A stretch of 64,000 nt of DNA from Mariniphaga sp040772505 (GCA_040772505.1 JAXGYA010000004.1:62001-126000), one strand, 5' to 3'; counted from the first letter of the stretch, positions 36,794 through 45,374 are shown. The notes: generated from the sequence alone by a model not told the origin. Made by a program: numbers and translations.

Positions 36794-37228
36794 TTAATTG
36801 AGGAAATTTCCAATTTTCAATCCAAAATAAATAGTTCTTGGATTCATTGGTCCATAGATATATCCGGGGTCACGGTCAATTCCACTATCAAAATCACTCT
36901 GATAAGAATTGAAAATATTTTTAGCTCCTGTAAAAAATTGTATGGTAGCTCCATTCAACTTAATGTTGTAACGCGCTTTTAATCCTAAATCAAAGAAGCT
37001 TTATAATTATCAAAGCGTGCACCCGCAGAAAGAATTAGTTTATCCCAGTTAATTTCGTATTGTGCAAATACGCCCAGGGTATTCGTTGCCTGGTCAGCGA
37101 CCACCACATTTTCTGTGTGAGGGACATCGGCAATTGAATTTTCGGCTAAAATGGCATTATCGATAATCAAAATATCCTAATTTTTTATCTTTAAGCCATG
37201 CCCCGTTATTTTCAATGCCAACCACTAA
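36794..37228 (-). pseudogene. TonB-dependent receptor remnant
   Basis: Three receptor pieces survive in order on the minus strand. The first reads LVVGIENNGAWLKDKKLGYF near 37228-37165. After a frameshift the second reads IIDNAILAENSI, later LGVFAQYEINWDKLILSAGARFDNY, a mid-barrel stretch that ends in a stop at the junction near 36985. The third is the authentic C-terminus (KARYNIKLNGATIQFFTG, then YGPMNPRTIYFGLKIGNF). Compared with an ordinary receptor most of the protein, including plug and much of the barrel, is gone. Such receptors import metal chelates, vitamins or siderophores; the adjacent His-rich ORF hints at a metal. Confidence 0.85.
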
Positions 37229-37404
37229 ATTTGAGGTTCTGAATCATTTGATTTATCATAAGGGTGAGCATGTTCAATAGTTGTTCCGTCAGCAAATTTA
37301 TGGGCATGCAGGAAAATTGCTTTGTTGGCAATAAAAAGTCCCACAATTCCTATCATTAACAGTGTAACGAATTTTATTGTTATGATTTTTATAGTTGATT
37401 TCAA
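37225..37404 (-). CDS. Short His-rich exported protein, probably truncated
   Basis: A 59-residue frame from a TTG at 37404. It has a hydrophobic signal segment (IKFVTLLMIGIVGLFIANKA) and a histidine cluster (FLHAHKFADGTTIEHAHPYD), then stops where the sequence passes into TonB-receptor code. I remember small Bacteroidota proteins with a similar HAH...HAHPY pattern and a further His-rich tail, so this one has probably lost its C-terminus. A TACTTTTG box sits just upstream. Because of the decay around it, expression and function are doubtful. Confidence 0.45.
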   Translation of the reverse strand: MKSTIKIITIKFVTLLMIGIVGLFIANKAIFLHAHKFADGTTIEHAHPYDKSNDSEPQI

Positions 37405-37411
37405 GATTCAG

Positions 37412-37419
37412 CAAAAGTA
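37412..37419 (-). promoter_or_regulatory. -7 box before the His-rich ORF
   Basis: Minus strand TACTTTTG matches TAnnTTTG, ending 8 bases before the TTG codon; a transcript from here would have almost no leader. Confidence 0.4.
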
Positions 37420-37479
37420 GTTATTTTAAAATGATTCTTAATGCCCAACTATTGGTGTTTTTTAAAATCCGGTTATATT

Positions 37480-38229
37480 CTAAAATCCAATTAATGGGAG
37501 CTGTCTCTTCCGCCAAACCAACCTCGCACGTATCAAATCGGCGCCGTCGCTTTCCCGCACTAGGCTGCACAGGTGATTAATGTTATCAAGCTCCTGTTTT
37601 TTTACCGCCAGATTGTCGGATGGGAGGCCCTCTTTCAGGAAATTCACCTCAAATTCAATCAGCCTGTTTTCCTTATGAAAATCAAAGTTGTAGCTGTTGA
37701 TGATTCGTTCGATGTAGCGCCCGCTGGTAACGTGCTGGTTAATATCAATTTCCGTGAATCCCACCGGTGTGAAATGAAGTTTGGCATCCGATTCAGGCAC
37801 ATTAACCTTTCCTGCATTTTCACGAAATACAGATTCCCCGTATTCCGGGAAGTTGCTGAAATCGTTCAGCCGCACAATACGTTTTGTGCGGGCGTCAAGC
37901 ACCAGCCAGCTGCTTGTTGCCTGAATGATGTTGTTGCCTGCCTGATCCACAAAATTGAAATCGCGGTAGCCAAAAAACCCATCCGTGCCGCGCGACCACG
38001 TTTCCAAAGTAAAATCTTCGCCCCATTCCGGGCGCCGCCCGATTTTTACCCAAAGTTTTGAAAGCACCCAAAACTGGCCGTCCTCTTTCAGATGATCGTA
38101 CCCAAAACCCAGTTTAGTTGCATGTTGCCACGCAATATCCTGCATCTGGTAAAACATAAACGAAGTGGAAAGTTTCCCAAACCGGTTAATGAAATAGGAA
38201 TGGGTGGATAAATGGTTGATGTGTTTCAT
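37480..38229 (-). CDS. Acyl-ACP thioesterase
   Basis: Hydrolyses acyl-ACP to release free fatty acids in the cytoplasm. The 249-residue product is a double-hotdog protein of the FatA/FatB-like bacterial family: N-terminal MQDIAWQHATKLGFGYDHL, the motif WVLSKLWVKIGRRPEWGEDF, LETWSRGTDGFFGYRDF, and the catalytic Asn/His segment EIDINQHVTSGRYIERI. ATG 38229 is preferred over the adjacent TTG. A fragment of its 3' end is duplicated at 36.6 kb, but this copy is complete. Confidence 0.92.
   Translation of the reverse strand: MKHINHLSTHSYFINRFGKLSTSFMFYQMQDIAWQHATKLGFGYDHLKEDGQFWVLSKLWVKIGRRPEWGEDFTLETWSRGTDGFFGYRDFNFVDQAGNNIIQATSSWLVLDARTKRIVRLNDFSNFPEYGESVFRENAGKVNVPESDAKLHFTPVGFTEIDINQHVTSGRYIERIINSYNFDFHKENRLIEFEVNFLKEGLPSDNLAVKKQELDNINHLCSLVRESDGADLIRARLVWRKRQLPLIGF
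37506..37572. repeat. Direct repeat copy within the thioesterase gene (partner 36657-36724)
   Basis: This 67-base segment near the 3' end of the thioesterase gene is repeated, diverged, about 850 bases away in the same orientation. The shared core CAAATCGGCGCCGTCGCTTT-like stretch is the best conserved part. Confidence 0.75.
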
Positions 38230-38432
38230 CAAAAATTTATTTTTCCTGCAAATATAAGCTTTGAATTAATTTAATTGACGTGTATTTAAACAATAAATAC
38301 AATTCTTCAGTTTTTTAAATGTTTGTTTGTTTTCAATATATCTGCCCGCTTTCAGATAAAAGCAGGATTGACACAATTGTAAATTGTAAATCTTTATTTG
38401 AGTGTCTGGCTAACAGTCGTTTATCAGCAGCC

Positions 38433-38448
38433 GACACCATGCGGTGTC
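38433..38448. other. Small inverted repeat upstream of yjdM
   Basis: GACACC / GGTGTC with loop ATGC, ten bases before the -33 box of the yjdM promoter. It could be an operator or a chance hairpin. Confidence 0.3.
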
Positions 38449-38457
38449 CCGTAAAAC

Positions 38458-38486
38458 TTGCCAGCCGGCTATTTTTAATATCTTTG
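38458..38486 (+). promoter_or_regulatory. Promoter of yjdM and the rRNA methyltransferase gene
   Basis: TTG (38458-38460), 18-base spacer, TATCTTTG (38479-38486). The ATG at 38502 follows 15 bases later, which supports that start over the longer open frame from 38319. Confidence 0.7.
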
Positions 38487-38501
38487 TTAAAAATTGAAGA
38501 T

Positions 38502-38834
38502 ATGAGCGGACTTTTACCCTGTCCCCAGTGTGGCAGTGAATATACCTACGAGCAAGGGCATCTTTTAGTGTGCAGCCAGTGTTTTCATGAGTTTGATCCC
38601 AAAGAGGCTCGAATGGAGGATAAGGTGTTTGACAGCAATGGAAACGAGCTGCAAAACGGCGACTCCATCGTTGTTATTAAAGACTTGCCCGTGAAGGGGG
38701 CGCCGAAACCGGTTAAAGCCGGAACCAAAGTGAAAAACATCCGTCTGAATCCGGACAGTGACCATAATATTAACTGCAAAATCGATGGTTTTGGCGCAAT
38801 GGCTTTAAAATCCGAGTTTGTAAAGAAAGCGTAG
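38502..38834 (+). CDS. yjdM: Zinc ribbon protein YjdM (PhnA family)
   Basis: A 110-residue protein with an N-terminal zinc ribbon (CPQCG, then CSQC) and a C-terminal SH3-like YjdM domain (DSNGNELQNGDSIVVIKDL, then KVKNIRL). The family was once named PhnA but is not a phosphonoacetate hydrolase; its role is unknown. The promoter just upstream fixes the start at 38502. The stop codon overlaps the GTG start of the methyltransferase by one base. Confidence 0.93.
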   Translation: MSGLLPCPQCGSEYTYEQGHLLVCSQCFHEFDPKEARMEDKVFDSNGNELQNGDSIVVIKDLPVKGAPKPVKAGTKVKNIRLNPDSDHNINCKIDGFGAMALKSEFVKKA

Positions 38835-40036
38835 TGCAAATTCCGGGAACGCTTGCCATCAAGCTTGCAAAAGCTGCCGAAACAGCTGTTAAGAAAGGGC
38901 ATCCATGGGTTTTTGAGCAAAGCATAGAGAAAGGTCCGGCTGATGCGCAGCCCCCCGGAAGTCTCTGTGTATTATTCGGTCAGCGCAGCAACAAACCTTT
39001 TGCATTCGGACTGTGGGATCCGGCAGAAGTCGTACGCATCAAAATTATAGACAGAAGCCGGGGATTAAATTTCAATGAGGAGTTTTTGAGTGCTCAGCTG
39101 GAGAAAGCGTTCATTCTGAGAAAACCTTTGCTGGAGAGGGTGACAGGATACCGTGCAGTTCATGGTGAGAATGACGGTTTTCCTGGCATTGTGCTGGATG
39201 TGTATGACAAAACCGGCGTGTTTAAAATCTACTCTGAAATATGGACTCCCTATCTGGGCATATTACTGCCCTTAATCAGTAAGATTTTTCATTTGGATCG
39301 TCTCGTGTTTCGCCGGAGCAGAAAGTTGATGGATAACCGGCAAATTCCTTACAGGGAGGGGGAGGTGATTGGAAAGGCGCTGCTGGATGAGAAAGTACAG
39401 TTTGAAGAGTACGGCGTCTCCTTTTTGGCCAATCCGGTATCGGGGCACAAAACCGGTTTTTTCCTCGATCAGCGCCCCAATCGCTACTGGGTGCAGCAAC
39501 ATGCCCGGAACAAAGTGGTGCTAGATGTTTTTAGCTATGTGGGAGGATTTGGAATACACGCACTAAAAGGTGGTGCAGCGAGCCTGACCTCTCTGGATAT
39601 CAGTGCGCAGGCGATGGAGGTGGCTCGCGCAAATATTCTGCTGAATAATCTGGATTCAGAAAAATGGAATCCAATAGTGGGAGATGCATTTACAGAGATG
39701 TCCCGGTTAATTCAGGAAAAGAGCACTTTTGATGTTGTAATTCTCGATCCGCCATCCTTTGCCAAACAGGCATCGGAAGTGCCGGCGGCGTTGAGGCAAT
39801 ATGAAAGGCTGGCACAAATGGGAGCGGCTTTGACCGCTAAAAACGGATATCTGATTTTGAGCTCCTGCTCCAGCCGAATTAGTATGGAGGAGTTTAAGAA
39901 AGCTCACCGGAAAGCATTCGGAGGCATTGAAAAATGGCAAATTGTTAAAGAGGTGTATCACGATGTGGATCATCCGGTTACTTTCCCGGAAGCGCAATAT
40001 TTAAAAACAGTGATTTACCGAAAAAGGAGAGAATAA
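38834..40036 (+). CDS. Class I SAM-dependent rRNA methyltransferase, RlmI-like
   Basis: Predicted 23S rRNA cytosine-C5 methyltransferase, 400 residues. An N-terminal PUA-like domain (residues 1-80; KKGHPWVFEQSIEKG) is followed by the EEHG-like middle domain and a Rossmann fold with SAM motif VLDVFSYVGGFGIHAL, motif IV VVILDPPSFAK and LSSCSSRI with a candidate catalytic Cys. The GTG start overlaps the yjdM stop as TAGTG, which implies coupled translation. RlmI, RlmO and related enzymes share this layout, so the target base is not certain. Confidence 0.88.
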   Translation: MQIPGTLAIKLAKAAETAVKKGHPWVFEQSIEKGPADAQPPGSLCVLFGQRSNKPFAFGLWDPAEVVRIKIIDRSRGLNFNEEFLSAQLEKAFILRKPLLERVTGYRAVHGENDGFPGIVLDVYDKTGVFKIYSEIWTPYLGILLPLISKIFHLDRLVFRRSRKLMDNRQIPYREGEVIGKALLDEKVQFEEYGVSFLANPVSGHKTGFFLDQRPNRYWVQQHARNKVVLDVFSYVGGFGIHALKGGAASLTSLDISAQAMEVARANILLNNLDSEKWNPIVGDAFTEMSRLIQEKSTFDVVILDPPSFAKQASEVPAALRQYERLAQMGAALTAKNGYLILSSCSSRISMEEFKKAHRKAFGGIEKWQIVKEVYHDVDHPVTFPEAQYLKTVIYRKRRE

Positions 40037-40234
40037 TCCTGAAAACTTAGGTATTGCTGCATTTGCTTAGTGCTTTCTGATGCTGAATAAGTTGTTCGGG
40101 TTAATTATCAGGGAAGAGGTAAAACTGGAATTATACTATAAAACTTCAATTGTAGCCGAATAAAATATTTACAGTCAGTAGGTAAGTTTTAAGCGAGTTG
40201 ATTATCAGGCTCTTGAGGTAAATGTTTTTTCAGT

Positions 40235-40265
40235 TTTGAAAAAACATTGAATTTCACCAATTTTG
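40235..40265 (+). promoter_or_regulatory. Promoter of map
   Basis: TTTG (40235-40238), 19-base spacer, CAATTTTG (40258-40265), one mismatch to TAnnTTTG. The ATG is 20 bases downstream of the box. Confidence 0.6.
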
Positions 40266-40284
40266 CACGAAATTAAAAAAGGTT

Positions 40285-41064
40285 ATGGCAGGTATCATTA
40301 TAAAAACTCCGGAGCAGATTGCAGGTATCAGAGAAAGCTGCAGGCTGGCAGCTCAAACGCTTGATTATGCTGCTCAGTTTGTGAAAGCCGGTGTTACCAC
40401 GGAATATATTGATAATAAAATCGAAGAATTTATTGTTCAGCATCAGGCGATACCGGCCACAAAAGGTTACAGCGGTTTTCCAAAATCCAGTTGTATTTCC
40501 CTTAATGAAGTGGTTTGCCACGGCATCCCATCTGCCGATACTGTATTAAAAGACGGTGATATTCTCAACATTGACGTAACAACTATTCTCAATGGATATT
40601 ATGGCGACACATCGCGCATGTTCACCGTTGGCGAAATAGGCAAAGAAGCACAGGAGTTGATTTCGGTTACGCTGCATTGCCTGAATCTTGGCATTCAGCA
40701 GGTGAAGCCGGGAAACTATCTGGGAAATATCGGATTTGTGATCAGCCGTTATGCCAAAGCCAAAGGCTTCAGCGTGGTTTATGAGTTTTGCGGACATGGG
40801 GTTGGGGTTGAATTCCACGAAGAGCCTCAGGTGGACCACACAGCACGGCGAAGCTCTGGCCCAAAAATGAAACCGGGGATGATCTTCACTATCGAACCGA
40901 TGATTAATCAGGGGCGTCCGGGCACTTCCATAGACAAATCTGACGGGTGGACGGCACGCACCATCGACAATAAACTGTCGGCACAGTTTGAACACACCGT
41001 ACTGGTAACACCAACCGGATGCGAAGTGCTTACCGATATCCATAACGAATACCCTATTACCTGA
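40285..41064 (+). CDS. map: Methionine aminopeptidase, type I
   Basis: Removes the initiator methionine from nascent proteins. The 259-residue product has the expected metal ligands: Asp in ILNIDVTTILNGYYGDTSRM (two Asp), His in CGHGVGVEFHEEP, Glu in FTIEPMI and Glu in FEHTVLV. The substrate-binding His is in EVVCHGIPS. It has its own promoter and lies alone here, not beside secY or infA as in ribosomal-protein clusters, so a second map copy may exist elsewhere. Confidence 0.96.
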   Translation: MAGIIIKTPEQIAGIRESCRLAAQTLDYAAQFVKAGVTTEYIDNKIEEFIVQHQAIPATKGYSGFPKSSCISLNEVVCHGIPSADTVLKDGDILNIDVTTILNGYYGDTSRMFTVGEIGKEAQELISVTLHCLNLGIQQVKPGNYLGNIGFVISRYAKAKGFSVVYEFCGHGVGVEFHEEPQVDHTARRSSGPKMKPGMIFTIEPMINQGRPGTSIDKSDGWTARTIDNKLSAQFEHTVLVTPTGCEVLTDIHNEYPIT

Positions 41065-41136
41065 TTTTTTTTCATGTCTCCTTATGTGTTTACAGTCAGT
41101 CTTTTTGGTTGGCAAAGTTTCATGTTGTGCATAAAT

Positions 41137-41144
41137 TAATTTTG
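41137..41144 (+). promoter_or_regulatory. -7 box of the kamA-like gene promoter
   Basis: TAATTTTG matches TAnnTTTG, 77 bases before the ATG at 41222. The nearest TTG (41109-41111) is 25 bases upstream, a bit far. Confidence 0.4.
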
Positions 41145-41221
41145 CATTTTTCTTTTATTTGTGGTATTTTGAGCAGCATACAGGTGTTTTCACCTTTTTT
41201 ATTCACTAAATAAAAGATATT

Positions 41222-42502
41222 ATGAGGTTTTTAACTTTTAATTCAAAAAACTACAAAGAGATTGAGTATTTAAAGTATCTTCCGGAAGAGGTAAAAGAAG
41301 AGATCGACATTGTTTCTAAGGTTATCCCTTTTAAAACAAACAATTATGTAGTCGATTACCTGATTGATTGGGAGAACTATGAAACGGATCCTGTTTATAT
41401 TTTAAATTTTCCCAATAAAAACATGTTAAAGCCGGAGCGCTATTTTCAGCTAAAGGATGCTATTGAGATGCGGCGTCCGCAAAAGGAGATTGATGCATTG
41501 ATCATGAAAATACGAATGGAAATGAATCCGCATCCGGCGCAGCAAATGACAAATGTACCGGTGTTGGATGGTGAAGAGTTGAAGGGTGTTCAGCATAAAT
41601 ACCGGGATATCATACTGTTTTTTCCCAGTCAGGGGCAAACTTGCCATGCTCATTGTACCTTTTGCTTTCGGTGGCCGCAGTTTGTTAAAGAGCTTGATAT
41701 GAAATTTTCAATGCGTGAAATTGAGAAAGTAATGAAATATGTTCACCAAAACCCTGAAATTAATGAGATTTTGTTTACCGGAGGCGATCCGCTGATTATG
41801 AGTCCGGCAACCATTTCCAAATATTTTGATGTAATTCTGGCAGAGCGTCCTGCAAATTTGAAGAATATCCGCTTTGGCTCAAAATCTCTGAGTTATTGGC
41901 CATTTGCGTTTTTGCCTCAGTTCAGTGATGAAGGCAGGGAGATGTTGAATTTATTTAAACGTATTACGGATAATGGTTTCCATCTTTCTTTCATGGCACA
42001 TTTCAACCACTTGAACGAGCTGGATAATGAAGTGGTTCAGGAGGCTATTTACAACGTGCGGCAAACCGGCGCTGAAATTCGTACGCAATCACCAATTTTG
42101 AATCATATCAATAAAAGCAGCAAAGCGTGGTCTCAAATGTGGAAAAAGCAGGTTGAGTTAGGTTTGATACCTTATTACATGTTCGTTGAACGTGAAACCG
42201 GACCTTATAATTACTTCGGAATTCCTTTGGCAGAAATTTACCGGATTTTTCAAAAGGCTGTCAGGGAAACGGGCAGTTTAGCTAAAACCGTTACCGGGCC
42301 GGTGATGTCGGCTGCAAAAGGGAAAGTGCACATTATGGGCGTAATGGATAATTATGAAAACGGAAATATATATTTTATGATGCAATATGTCAGGCATCGG
42401 GATTATCGAAAAACATACAGGCCGTTTTTGTTAGAATATGATGAAAATGCAACCTGGATTAATCAGTTGAAAGAAGTTGCAGTCGAAAGTCTTGCGGGTT
42501 GA
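41222..42502 (+). CDS. KamA-family radical SAM protein
   Basis: A 426-residue radical SAM protein related to lysine 2,3-aminomutase. The iron-sulphur motif is CHAHCTFCFRWPQ with Cys141, Cys145 and Cys148, in the KamA spacing, followed by ILFTGGDPLIMSPATISKYF. The PGGGGK loop that carries the PLP lysine in classic aminomutases is absent; the equivalent region reads GPVMSAAKGKVHIMG and may supply another lysine. So the reaction may be a different aminomutase or none PLP-dependent. The next gene encodes a flavoprotein reductase that could be its electron source. Confidence 0.82.
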   Translation: MRFLTFNSKNYKEIEYLKYLPEEVKEEIDIVSKVIPFKTNNYVVDYLIDWENYETDPVYILNFPNKNMLKPERYFQLKDAIEMRRPQKEIDALIMKIRMEMNPHPAQQMTNVPVLDGEELKGVQHKYRDIILFFPSQGQTCHAHCTFCFRWPQFVKELDMKFSMREIEKVMKYVHQNPEINEILFTGGDPLIMSPATISKYFDVILAERPANLKNIRFGSKSLSYWPFAFLPQFSDEGREMLNLFKRITDNGFHLSFMAHFNHLNELDNEVVQEAIYNVRQTGAEIRTQSPILNHINKSSKAWSQMWKKQVELGLIPYYMFVERETGPYNYFGIPLAEIYRIFQKAVRETGSLAKTVTGPVMSAAKGKVHIMGVMDNYENGNIYFMMQYVRHRDYRKTYRPFLLEYDENATWINQLKEVAVESLAG

Positions 42503-42657
42503 TTTAAGTAATTTTCAACCGGGTAAAGTGAAATTCATTTATCAGGTTATTTCGCTTTCTGCTTTATTCTGACTTTTTCGATCAAGAAAAAACTAAATAG
42601 CCATTACAGGCTGACGTTAACTTGTTTACAGAATTAAATTCTCAAAATTGTCAAATA

Positions 42658-44334
42658 ATGGAAACTGTTATAAAAACGAATAAGGAAATTTATAAAACCA
42701 TCAAAAAGAGTGCATCCGATTCAACATTATATGTGATATATGGCAGTCGCACCGGAAATTCTAAAACAGCCGCAACTCTTGCATATGAATATGCTACATA
42801 TCTTGGAATGGAAGCCTGTTTACTTGATATGAAAACTTTTAAGACAGAAAGTCTGAAGAATATGAAAAACATTCTGATTGCGGTCAGCACTCATGGGGAG
42901 GGAGATCCCCCGGCTGTAGCAGAAGATTTTTACCGGTTTTTACACAGCAGCGATGCTCCAGTGATGGCAGGTGTAAATTTTGGTATTTTAGCTCTGGGAG
43001 ACAGCAGCTATAAAGACTATTGCAAAACAGGCAGAGATTTTCAGAAGCGTTTGCTCGAATTGGGAGCAAGGGAAATTATTCCATTGGTGGAATGTGATAT
43101 TGATTATGAGGAAAATGCAAAAAAATGGGTGGCTGCTGCTGTTTCAACATTTGAAAAAATACTCCCTAAACTGAAAAAAAAGCAGCAAAAAGAGTTTGCT
43201 TTTGAGTTGAATAAATCTGAGTCGGAACATGGCAATGTCTATTATGCTAAAGTGCTGGAAAAGAAATTGCTGACTTCCGAAAAATATCAAAAACGAACTT
43301 TTCACTTCTCTCTTTCTATGGATAATTTCAACACTCCTTTTCACCCCGGCGATACTTTTGGAGTCTATTCAGCGAATTCCAGATTATTAGTCGATAAACT
43401 TTTGAAAAAACTCAAATTTGATGGAACACACACAGTGAATGCGGAGTCTTCGCCAAAACTGTTAAAGGATCTATTGTTGCATGAATATGAAATTACTTTA
43501 GTTACACCTGTAGTATTGAAAAAATATGCTGAAGTTTCTGGGAATAAAGAACTAAGTGGTTTGATTTCAGACGGGGAAAAAATGAACTTGTTTTGTAAAA
43601 TGCATGATGTACTGGATTTAGTCACTTTGTTCCCAGCAGAAGTTACTCCGGAGACTTTTCTCTCCTGTTTGAGGAAATTGAGTCCCCGCTACTATTCTGT
43701 TGCATCCAGCCCGCTTGTCTTTTCGAATGCACTCCATTTTACCGCAGGCATAATTGACTATAAACTGAATGAACGTCAGCATAAAGGAGTTTGCTCAGTT
43801 TTTCTGGATGATCGAATCGAAGTTGGTGATTCCATTCCCATCTCTTATGAACCGGATGAAAAGTTCAGATTACCACAGGATAGCTTTGTTCCAATAATTA
43901 TGATAGCAACCGGAACGGGAATTGCACCTTTCCGGGCATTTCTGCAAGAGCGTGAGTATAAGCGAGCAAAAGGAGAAAACTGGCTTTTTTTCGGTGACCG
44001 TTATTCCGAAAGTGATTTTCTATATGAAGATGAAATGAACTATTACCATAAATCCGGATTACTTACCAAAATTGATTTGGCTTTTTCGCGCGATCAACAG
44101 GAAAAGAGATATGTTCAGCATCTGATGCAGGAAAGCAGCAAAGAGTTTTTTAACTGGATCGATTCCCGGAATGCTGTGGTTTATTTATGCGGAAATAAAC
44201 GCACCATGGGAAAAGATGTGAAGGCAACTATTAAAAGCATCATAGCGAAAGAGGGCAAAATGTCTGCTGAAAAAGCCGCTGAATACTATGAATCGCTGAT
44301 TAAAACCAGGAGGCTGCTTTCAGATTTGTATTAG
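42658..44334 (+). CDS. Diflavin reductase (CysJ / cytochrome P450 reductase type)
   Basis: A 558-residue soluble flavoprotein. The N-terminal flavodoxin domain binds FMN (YVIYGSRTGNSKTAATLA, then VSTHGEGDPP and LALGDSSYKDYC); the FAD domain has SPRYYSVASSP and GVCSVFLDD; the NADPH domain has IMIATGTGIAPFRAFLQER and VYLCGNKRTMGKDV. CysJ-type enzymes feed sulphite reductase, but no cysI gene is adjacent. It lies 155 bases after the radical SAM gene on the same strand and may reduce it. ATG 42658 is chosen over the TTG at 42622. Confidence 0.85.
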   Translation: METVIKTNKEIYKTIKKSASDSTLYVIYGSRTGNSKTAATLAYEYATYLGMEACLLDMKTFKTESLKNMKNILIAVSTHGEGDPPAVAEDFYRFLHSSDAPVMAGVNFGILALGDSSYKDYCKTGRDFQKRLLELGAREIIPLVECDIDYEENAKKWVAAAVSTFEKILPKLKKKQQKEFAFELNKSESEHGNVYYAKVLEKKLLTSEKYQKRTFHFSLSMDNFNTPFHPGDTFGVYSANSRLLVDKLLKKLKFDGTHTVNAESSPKLLKDLLLHEYEITLVTPVVLKKYAEVSGNKELSGLISDGEKMNLFCKMHDVLDLVTLFPAEVTPETFLSCLRKLSPRYYSVASSPLVFSNALHFTAGIIDYKLNERQHKGVCSVFLDDRIEVGDSIPISYEPDEKFRLPQDSFVPIIMIATGTGIAPFRAFLQEREYKRAKGENWLFFGDRYSESDFLYEDEMNYYHKSGLLTKIDLAFSRDQQEKRYVQHLMQESSKEFFNWIDSRNAVVYLCGNKRTMGKDVKATIKSIIAKEGKMSAEKAAEYYESLIKTRRLLSDLY

Positions 44335-44352
44335 GATTTGTTATGAAAAATT

Positions 44353-44360
44353 TATCTTTG
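44353..44360 (+). promoter_or_regulatory. Orphan -7 box in a convergent gap
   Basis: TATCTTTG on the plus strand, with TTTG 24 bases upstream at 44325-44328, between the diflavin reductase and the convergent amidase. Nothing on the plus strand follows, so it would give a transcript antisense to the amidase gene. Confidence 0.3.
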
Positions 44361-44406
44361 CGCAGTTAGAACCCATAGCGAACAGCACATTTCGGGCTAA
44401 TTTGAA

Positions 44407-45360
44407 TTATTCTCTTTCGGACAGCCAACTTACGTTTTGTTCAGTTGCATGGTCTTTTCCAAGAATATCTTTATAAAGTCCGGGACGCCGTGCATTTATA
44501 TATCGGTATCCGCCTGCTAGAGTAAGTTTTTCAGGAATCAAAACTGAAGTGACCAGATCGTCGCCCAAATTGCGGCATTCCGCCACTACGTCGCCAAACG
44601 GATCGATAATCATGGAACAGCCGTTTTTCAGCTGGTCATCGTCCATGCCTATGGGATTGGCGAACACGGTATAGACTGCATTGTCGTATGCCCGTGAAGG
44701 GAGCCATTTCATCAGCCATTGCCTGCCTTTCATGCCATCAAATTCCAGCCGGAGAGAGGTAGGGTCGTTTTCCCGGTTTTCCCATAGTTTGGGGTCAACA
44801 AACCCGGCGCCCGGGCGGGTTGATGGCGTGCACATGGTAACATGCGGCATGAAAATGATATCAGCCCCAAGAAATTTGGTGGCGCGTACGTTTTCAGGAA
44901 TGTTATTGTCGTAGCAGATTAAAATTCCGCATTTCCAGCCGTGAATGTCAAAAACACAATATTCGTTTCCGGGTTGAAGGTGTGGGCTAATAAATGGATG
45001 CAGCTTTCTGTGTTTTGCCACCAGACCGTTGGAATCAACGCACACATAAGTGTTGAATATTTTTTGGTTTTCGTCTTTTTCAAACAATCCGGCTAATAAG
45101 GTCATGTTGTATTTTTTGGCAATTTCAATCAATCGGGCAATACTTTTCCCTCCGGGAACCGGCTCAGCAATGTCGAGCAATTGTTTATGAGAAAGTTTCC
45201 GGGCAAAAGTGTAGCCGGTGATGCAGCATTCATGGAATGCAATCACCCGAGAGCCTTCCCCTGCGGCTCTTTTTGTTAACCCTTCAATTACTGATAAATT
45301 ATAATCTTTGTCTCCGCTGCGATTTTCAAATTGCGCAGTTGAAATTTTCAGTTTGTTCAT
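44407..45360 (-). CDS. Carbon-nitrogen hydrolase (nitrilase superfamily)
   Basis: Predicted amidase of 317 residues in the cytoplasm. The triad is Glu44 (FHECCITGY), Lys119 (KHRKLHPF) and Cys149 (GILICYDNNIPE). Substrate not evident; relatives hydrolyse carbamoylputrescine, omega-amides or aliphatic amides. The first 37 bases of the gene and the following 14 bases of leader are repeated about 290 bases upstream, so the original promoter may have been moved or duplicated. No operon partner. Confidence 0.9.
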   Translation of the reverse strand: MNKLKISTAQFENRSGDKDYNLSVIEGLTKRAAGEGSRVIAFHECCITGYTFARKLSHKQLLDIAEPVPGGKSIARLIEIAKKYNMTLLAGLFEKDENQKIFNTYVCVDSNGLVAKHRKLHPFISPHLQPGNEYCVFDIHGWKCGILICYDNNIPENVRATKFLGADIIFMPHVTMCTPSTRPGAGFVDPKLWENRENDPTSLRLEFDGMKGRQWLMKWLPSRAYDNAVYTVFANPIGMDDDQLKNGCSMIIDPFGDVVAECRNLGDDLVTSVLIPEKLTLAGGYRYINARRPGLYKDILGKDHATEQNVSWLSERE

Positions 45361-45374
45361 GTTATTGAAATTTT
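45324..45374. repeat. 51-bp direct repeat, copy 1 (5' end of the amidase gene)
   Basis: The stretch covers the amidase start codon and its first codons. It is repeated at 45613-45663 with two differences, one of which destroys the ATG in the second copy. Confidence 0.88.

Larger units (their letters stand above)
36551..37479. other. Decayed region between the methyltransferase and thioesterase genes
   Basis: No intact gene of normal size. In order: the methyltransferase promoter, a thioesterase fragment (36635-36724), TonB-dependent receptor remnants (36794-37228), a short His-rich ORF (37225-37404) and its -7 box. The region appears shaped by several deletions after an insertion or duplication. 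Confidence 0.7.

Noticed and set aside
40171..41102. A 12-base sequence TTTACAGTCAGT occurs on both sides of map.
   Set aside because: Too short and isolated to be a repeat or att site; chance is sufficient.
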